A stretch of 64,000 nucleotides of DNA from Sphingomonas tagetis. GTDB taxonomy: Bacteria > Pseudomonadota > Alphaproteobacteria > Sphingomonadales > Sphingomonadaceae. Under the pieces are notes generated by a model that made no database searches, was not told the origin of the DNA, and saw only the letters and a program-made list of their open reading frames with translations. Within the stretch, counting starts at the first letter, position 1. Each line of letters begins with the position of its first letter. This document shows positions 60,264 to 64,000 of this stretch, piece by piece. The DNA is taken from assembly GCF_024211275.1 (NCBI RefSeq), contig NZ_JAMLDX010000003.1:248001-312000 (forward strand), read 5' to 3'. The translations under genes and the position numbers were made by a program.

Positions 60264-61127
60264 TCAGCCGGCCAGCGCCGGATACAGATGCTGCGCCGTC
60301 TTTCCGAAGACCCATTCGCGTTCGCTCTCGCTCAGCAGCGCCAGCCCTGCCAGCGCCGTCATCAGGATTTCGGACAGGGTTCCGGGTGAATTGGGGAAGT
60401 TCGATCCCCAGGCCATGCGGTTGGCGCCGAACGCCTCGGCCACCCTTGGGAAAAAGGTTTCGGCGCTGGCATCGCCCTTCTTCACATCGCCGAAGATGCG
60501 CGGTGTCAGCTTGAGGTAGATGTTCGGCAGGTCAGCCAGCGCGAACAGGTCCGCGGCATTCGCATAGGGCGGGCCGTCGAGCACGTCGGGCCGGGCGAGA
60601 TGGTCGAGGATGATGGGCACCGAAGCGAATTTCTCCGCCAGCATCCGCACTTGCGGCAGGCCGACCGGGCCGGTCTGGATGGCCATTGGCAGACCGAGTT
60701 CGGCGAGGACTTCCCACGCCGCGAAGGCGCGCGGGTCCTCGAGTTCCTTCGGGTCGAAGTCCCTGGTGCTGCCTCCGGTGAAGATGCGCAGCCCGGCCAG
60801 CCCTCGGGCATGCCACATGCGGATCGTGTCGCCGGCGTCCGGTGCGAGCATGTCGACCGAACCCACCGCAACCAGCCGGTCGGGATAGGCCGCGCAGGCG
60901 TCGGCGACATAGCTGTTGTCGAACCCGTAGGTCGTGGAGCTGTGGACGACCGCGGCCTTCCTTACGCCGGCCTCGTCCATGGCTGCGATCAGCGTTTCGA
61001 CCGTGTTCGCCCCTTCCCGCGACCAGTCCGAGCGTTTGCCGAACAGCGGGGCAGGCGGATAACGCTGCTCGTCGTCCGAGATGATATGCGGATGGATGTC
61101 GACGATCGCGGACATCGAACGGGTCAC
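60264..61127 (-). CDS. Amidohydrolase-2 family (lactonase/decarboxylase type) hydrolase
   Basis: 287 aa if the GTG at 61127 is used (GTGA overlap with the preceding stop, AGGTGA upstream); the ATG at 61115 is the alternative. TIM-barrel metal-hydrolase features: DIHPHIIS (H-x-H near the N-terminus), VVHSSTTYGFDNSY, IILDHLARPD, and WGSNFPNSPG (Asp replaced by Asn at the usual GSDxP). Relatives include 2-pyrone-4,6-dicarboxylate lactonase and aromatic decarboxylases. The G-S-N change at the strand-8 position is notable and may alter metal binding. Confidence 0.8.
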   Translation of the reverse strand: MTRSMSAIVDIHPHIISDDEQRYPPAPLFGKRSDWSREGANTVETLIAAMDEAGVRKAAVVHSSTTYGFDNSYVADACAAYPDRLVAVGSVDMLAPDAGDTIRMWHARGLAGLRIFTGGSTRDFDPKELEDPRAFAAWEVLAELGLPMAIQTGPVGLPQVRMLAEKFASVPIILDHLARPDVLDGPPYANAADLFALADLPNIYLKLTPRIFGDVKKGDASAETFFPRVAEAFGANRMAWGSNFPNSPGTLSEILMTALAGLALLSESEREWVFGKTAQHLYPALAG

Positions 61128-62068
61128 ATATTCACCTGGCGGGCGATGAACGCCCTGGCCATCTGGTGCGCGCGGTCGGTCTGCGGACCCGGCACGCCCA
61201 CCCATTGATGGTCGCAATCCTTGAAGATCTCATAGTCGCACTGGCCGCCCATCGCCCGGAACGCCTTGACGAAACGGTTCTGCACGGCGGTGGGGACGTT
61301 GTCGTCCAGCTCGCCCTGCATCACCAGCAGCGGCTTGAGCGTGACTTTCTCGCGGCGTTCGAGGATTTCTCGCGGGTTGGCGTCGTGGATATTCGCGAAC
61401 GGCGTGAAGAAGGTCTTCATCTTGTCGACCATGCCGGTGTTCTTCAGCTCCACCACCGTCTGGTACATGGCGTAGGGGTCGCTGCCGGGCGAACGGCCGA
61501 TGACGTAATCGACCACCGCATCAAGCTTTGGGTTCTCCGCGAACGGCAGCGCGCCATAGCGGGGATCGTGCGGGCGCAGCATCAGCAGCTGGGCGATATG
61601 GCCGCCGCTCGAGCTGCCGAACAGGCCGATCTTCGACGCGTCGCCATTCCATTTGGCAGCGTTGTGCTTCAGCCAGCGGATCGCGTAATTGGCGTCCTGG
61701 ATGCACGCCGGGTAGGGCGCCTCATCCGACAGCGTATAGTCGATCGCCACGACCAGTGCGCCGGCGACTGCCATCTTGCGGTCGAACAGCTCTTCGGCCT
61801 GACGGTCCTTCTCCGCCCAGCCCCCGCCGTGCAGGTCCATCACGACCGGCCACGGCCCGTCGCCGATCGGCTGATAGATTCGCGCCAGCAGCGGCGTTCC
61901 CTTGGGCGTCCGGCGAAACTCGACTTCGCTGACCTTCAGTTTGAACCGTGCGGCCGGATCGTAGCGAGCCTTCGGTGCAGCACGCCCGGCGGAAGCGAAG
62001 CCGCCCGCCAGCGCCATGGCCGCGGTGGCGAGCAGCAGGTCCCGGCGACGGATTTCGGGTGTCTTCAT
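61124..62068 (-). CDS. Tat-exported alpha/beta-hydrolase esterase
   Basis: 314 aa from the ATG at 62068 (TGAGGAG upstream). A twin-arginine signal (IRRRDLLLATAAMALAGGFA) indicates export in folded form. HSL/BD-FAE-like motifs: MDLHGGGWAEKD (oxyanion), nucleophile elbow GSSSGG, Asp in QGELDDNVP and His in DCDHQWVG. Likely a carboxylesterase. Coupled by 4-nt overlap to the amidohydrolase gene, which may open the ring of the released product. Confidence 0.84.
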   Translation of the reverse strand: MKTPEIRRRDLLLATAAMALAGGFASAGRAAPKARYDPAARFKLKVSEVEFRRTPKGTPLLARIYQPIGDGPWPVVMDLHGGGWAEKDRQAEELFDRKMAVAGALVVAIDYTLSDEAPYPACIQDANYAIRWLKHNAAKWNGDASKIGLFGSSSGGHIAQLLMLRPHDPRYGALPFAENPKLDAVVDYVIGRSPGSDPYAMYQTVVELKNTGMVDKMKTFFTPFANIHDANPREILERREKVTLKPLLVMQGELDDNVPTAVQNRFVKAFRAMGGQCDYEIFKDCDHQWVGVPGPQTDRAHQMARAFIARQVNM

Positions 62069-62079
62069 CGCTTCGCTCC

Positions 62080-62601
62080 TCACTTCTTCGCGGTCCATTT
62101 GGCGGGCACTTTCCGCCGGGCGCACGGCGTTTTCGCTGCCGAACGCACCGGGTCCGTCACACAGGCGAGATCAGCCATGTCGAGTGTGACGACGCCCTGC
62201 AGCGAGCCGTCCTCTTCATCGAAGCCGGTCATCGTGATTTCGATTTTCGCCTGTTCGCGCGCTGCGGCCGGCAGGTCGGCGCGGCCCGGGATCGTCGCGA
62301 AGAGATAGTAGGCCGAGCCGTCCGGATCGCGATTGCCCTTCAACACGGCCTTGCCGCTGATCGCCGGATAACTGTTGCCGGTGAACTGGATCGTGCCGAC
62401 TGCGGCGCCTGCGGTGTCCATGGTGAACTCGATTGCAAAGGACGGCGCCAGACCTTGGCGGGTCAGCCAGCCGGACCCCGGCTGCACCTCGCCGGTCCAG
62501 CGTTGTTCACCCGATTGCGGCGCTGCACCGGTCAGGCTGACCATCAACGCTGGCACGGCAATTGCCGCCAATATGCTCCGTTTCATCCGAGACTTTGCCA
62601 T
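62080..62601 (-). CDS. Small secreted protein, function unknown
   Basis: 173 aa, GAGAGGA upstream. A signal peptide (about 1-27) is followed by a beta-rich mature region (IEFTMDTAGAAVGTIQFTGNSYPAISGKAVLKG) with two Cys near the C-terminus that could form a disulphide. No family was recognised. It stands between the TonB receptor and the esterase in one operon and may be a periplasmic substrate-binding or esterase-accessory protein. Confidence 0.7.
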   Translation of the reverse strand: MAKSRMKRSILAAIAVPALMVSLTGAAPQSGEQRWTGEVQPGSGWLTRQGLAPSFAIEFTMDTAGAAVGTIQFTGNSYPAISGKAVLKGNRDPDGSAYYLFATIPGRADLPAAAREQAKIEITMTGFDEEDGSLQGVVTLDMADLACVTDPVRSAAKTPCARRKVPAKWTAKK

Positions 62602-62642
62602 ATCGTCCTCTCAATCCGGTCAGATGTGTCAGTCGCGTTCGT

Positions 62643-64000
62643 TCAGAACTTCACCCGCGCGGCGACCGTGAAATAGCGGCCGACCACATCGTCGGTAGCG
62701 GCGAACCCGCCGAAATAGCCCGGCTGACCACCGGTGCCGGCGGCGTTGCCGACGGGCGGATCGGCGTCGAACAGGTTCTGGATGTTCAGCGACAGTTCGA
62801 ACTGCTTGTTCACCGTGTAGGCGACGTTGAGCGACGTCTGGGCATAGGGTTCGATGCGGTTGTCGCCCGCCACGAACGTCACGGTGGGATCGCCCGACAG
62901 TTTCAGCGCGTTGCGCCAGCGTTCCAGGATGTCGATGCGCAGGTTCGGCGTCAGTTCATAGCTGATGATGCCGGTCAGCCGCAGCGACGGGCTGGCGGTC
63001 AGGCCCGCCGAGCCAAAGGCGACGCCGCCCTGATCGACGGTCGTCACGCCCGGCTGGATATAGCGGATGTGCGGCTGATAGGCGGCAAGCCCGCGCAGCA
63101 TGAAGCGGTTGCCGAACAGCGTGCCCTGATAGTTCATCTCGACATCGAGGCCGCTGGTGGTGATTTGCGCCAGATTGACCGGGCTGGTGATCACTGCGGT
63201 TAGCCGGCCGGTGCTGTCGCGCTCGATCTGGTTGCAGTAGAGCGCGATGCCCGAAAGGTTGCAGCCATTCTGGATGACGGCTTGCGCGCCCTGCACCGAC
63301 ACGATCGCGTTGTTGATCGAGATGTCGTAATAATCGACCGCGAGGCTGAAGCCGGGCACGAAACTCGGCTTGAAGACGACGCCGATCGTCTTGGTGTCAC
63401 CGATTTCCGCGGTCAAATTGGGGTTCGACTGGTTGCGCTGCGTGACCTGAACGCTGACCAGATTCTTGATGTCCTGAACGGTCGCGACGCTCGAGACCGT
63501 CGGCGCATAGAGGTCGCCCAGCGTTGGCGCGCGGATGTCGCGCGAGATCGTGCCGCGGACGCGCAGATCGTCGCTGATCGCCCAGTTCACGCCGGCCTTC
63601 CACGTCCAGTAATCGCCGACCGTGTCGTATTTCGTGTAGCGCGCGGCGCCGGTCACCTCGAACAACTTGAAGAACGACACGTCCTTGACCAGCGGCACGC
63701 TGGCCTCGCCGGCCACTTCCCACACGCTCATCGATACCTTGGGGCTGGATGAGAAGACGTTCTGCAGCAGCAGCGTGCGGCTGCCTGTGCCCACGCAATT
63801 GTAGCGAAGGTTTGTGCAGTCGGCGACGCCGTCGGGCGCGGAATTGCTTTGCGACTGGAACGACACGCTGCGCCACTCACCCGACAACGCGACGTTCACT
63901 GGCCCGGCCCAGGTCGCGAACGGCGAGCCGCCGATGCTGGCGGCGATGTCGTCCTGCTTGGTGGTCGCGACATAATGGGTGTCGTCGAAGATATAGTCGC
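62643..64000 (-). CDS. TonB-dependent receptor, C-terminal part (5' end outside window)
   Basis: About 450 residues visible; the frame stays open to the right edge, so the signal peptide, TonB box and plug are outside. The visible part is a TonB_dep_Rec barrel: LFEVTGAARYTKYDTVGDYWTWKAG, LRVRGTISRDIRAPTLGDLYAP, NPNLTAEIGDTKTIGVVFKP, FSLAVDYYDISINNAI, SLNIQNLFDADPPVGNA, ending in FTVAARVKF with the terminal Phe. This is the large sphingomonad receptor class used for plant and aromatic compounds. It heads the operon with esterase, amidohydrolase and MFS carrier. Confidence 0.92.
   Translation of the reverse strand, partial: DYIFDDTHYVATTKQDDIAASIGGSPFATWAGPVNVALSGEWRSVSFQSQSNSAPDGVADCTNLRYNCVGTGSRTLLLQNVFSSSPKVSMSVWEVAGEASVPLVKDVSFFKLFEVTGAARYTKYDTVGDYWTWKAGVNWAISDDLRVRGTISRDIRAPTLGDLYAPTVSSVATVQDIKNLVSVQVTQRNQSNPNLTAEIGDTKTIGVVFKPSFVPGFSLAVDYYDISINNAIVSVQGAQAVIQNGCNLSGIALYCNQIERDSTGRLTAVITSPVNLAQITTSGLDVEMNYQGTLFGNRFMLRGLAAYQPHIRYIQPGVTTVDQGGVAFGSAGLTASPSLRLTGIISYELTPNLRIDILERWRNALKLSGDPTVTFVAGDNRIEPYAQTSLNVAYTVNKQFELSLNIQNLFDADPPVGNAAGTGGQPGYFGGFAATDDVVGRYFTVAARVKF

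Overview
The window is GC-rich, densely packed DNA that reads as an alphaproteobacterial chromosome, most likely a sphingomonad. The evidence is the TonB-dependent receptors, the frequent TAT tyrosine codons in otherwise GC-rich genes, the frequent 4-nt ATGA/GTGA overlaps, and the protein families present. There is no gene-free stretch over about 170 bases, and I saw no rRNA, tRNA, CRISPR array or insertion sequence.

Region 1 (1-17,852) is a multihaem electron-transfer locus with its own cyclic-nucleotide circuit. A rightward operon (1-4,656) encodes a tandem cyclic-nucleotide-binding/four-cluster ferredoxin fusion, a membrane cytochrome b-like protein, an FHA-TM-decahaem cytochrome and a CpdA-like phosphodiesterase. 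A converging leftward operon (15,502-4,662) encodes a small secreted protein, a FecR-domain protein, a pentahaem c554-like cytochrome, a two-domain HbpS/GlcG lipoprotein, an outer-membrane beta-barrel and a decahaem cytochrome with a C-terminal beta-propeller. A CHASE2 adenylate cyclase is divergent from it (15,606-17,852). I infer a quinol-to-periplasm-to-outer-membrane conduit gated by cAMP.

Region 2 (17,932-33,000) starts with a RhtA-like exporter, a threonine dehydratase-like enzyme, an aminotransferase and a LuxR regulator. It continues with secreted esterases (a tandem DUF6351 pair, two alpha/beta hydrolases, a tannase-like enzyme), a response regulator without a kinase, and an aconitase-family enzyme.

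Region 3 (33,000-57,500) is a catabolic island for an imino-acid compound. It holds a C45 N-acyl hydrolase, a dipeptide-type ABC importer, a TonB receptor, a GntR regulator with two winged helices, a proC/Pyr2C reductase/trans-3-hydroxyproline dehydratase operon, a serine hydrolase, PepSY, a decarboxylating dehydrogenase, a semialdehyde dehydrogenase, a cupin, an ABM protein, RidA, a second Pyr2C-reductase-like gene, a CitMHS-type transporter, a substrate-binding lipoprotein, a second P5C reductase, a DHDPS-family deaminase, a second GntR and a second proline-racemase-superfamily enzyme. A 26-bp operator family (TTGT-N18-ACAA with an inner TATTGA/TCAATA palindrome) recurs in front of most transcription units from 21.7 to 50.6 kb. 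It joins the esterases and the imino-acid genes into one apparent regulon. A second operator (TGTATCCAATATACA) marks the second GntR.

Region 4 (57,555-64,000) holds a DUF3422 protein and a leftward uptake/hydrolysis operon: TonB receptor (cut by the right edge), small secreted protein, Tat-exported alpha/beta hydrolase, amidohydrolase and MFS transporter.
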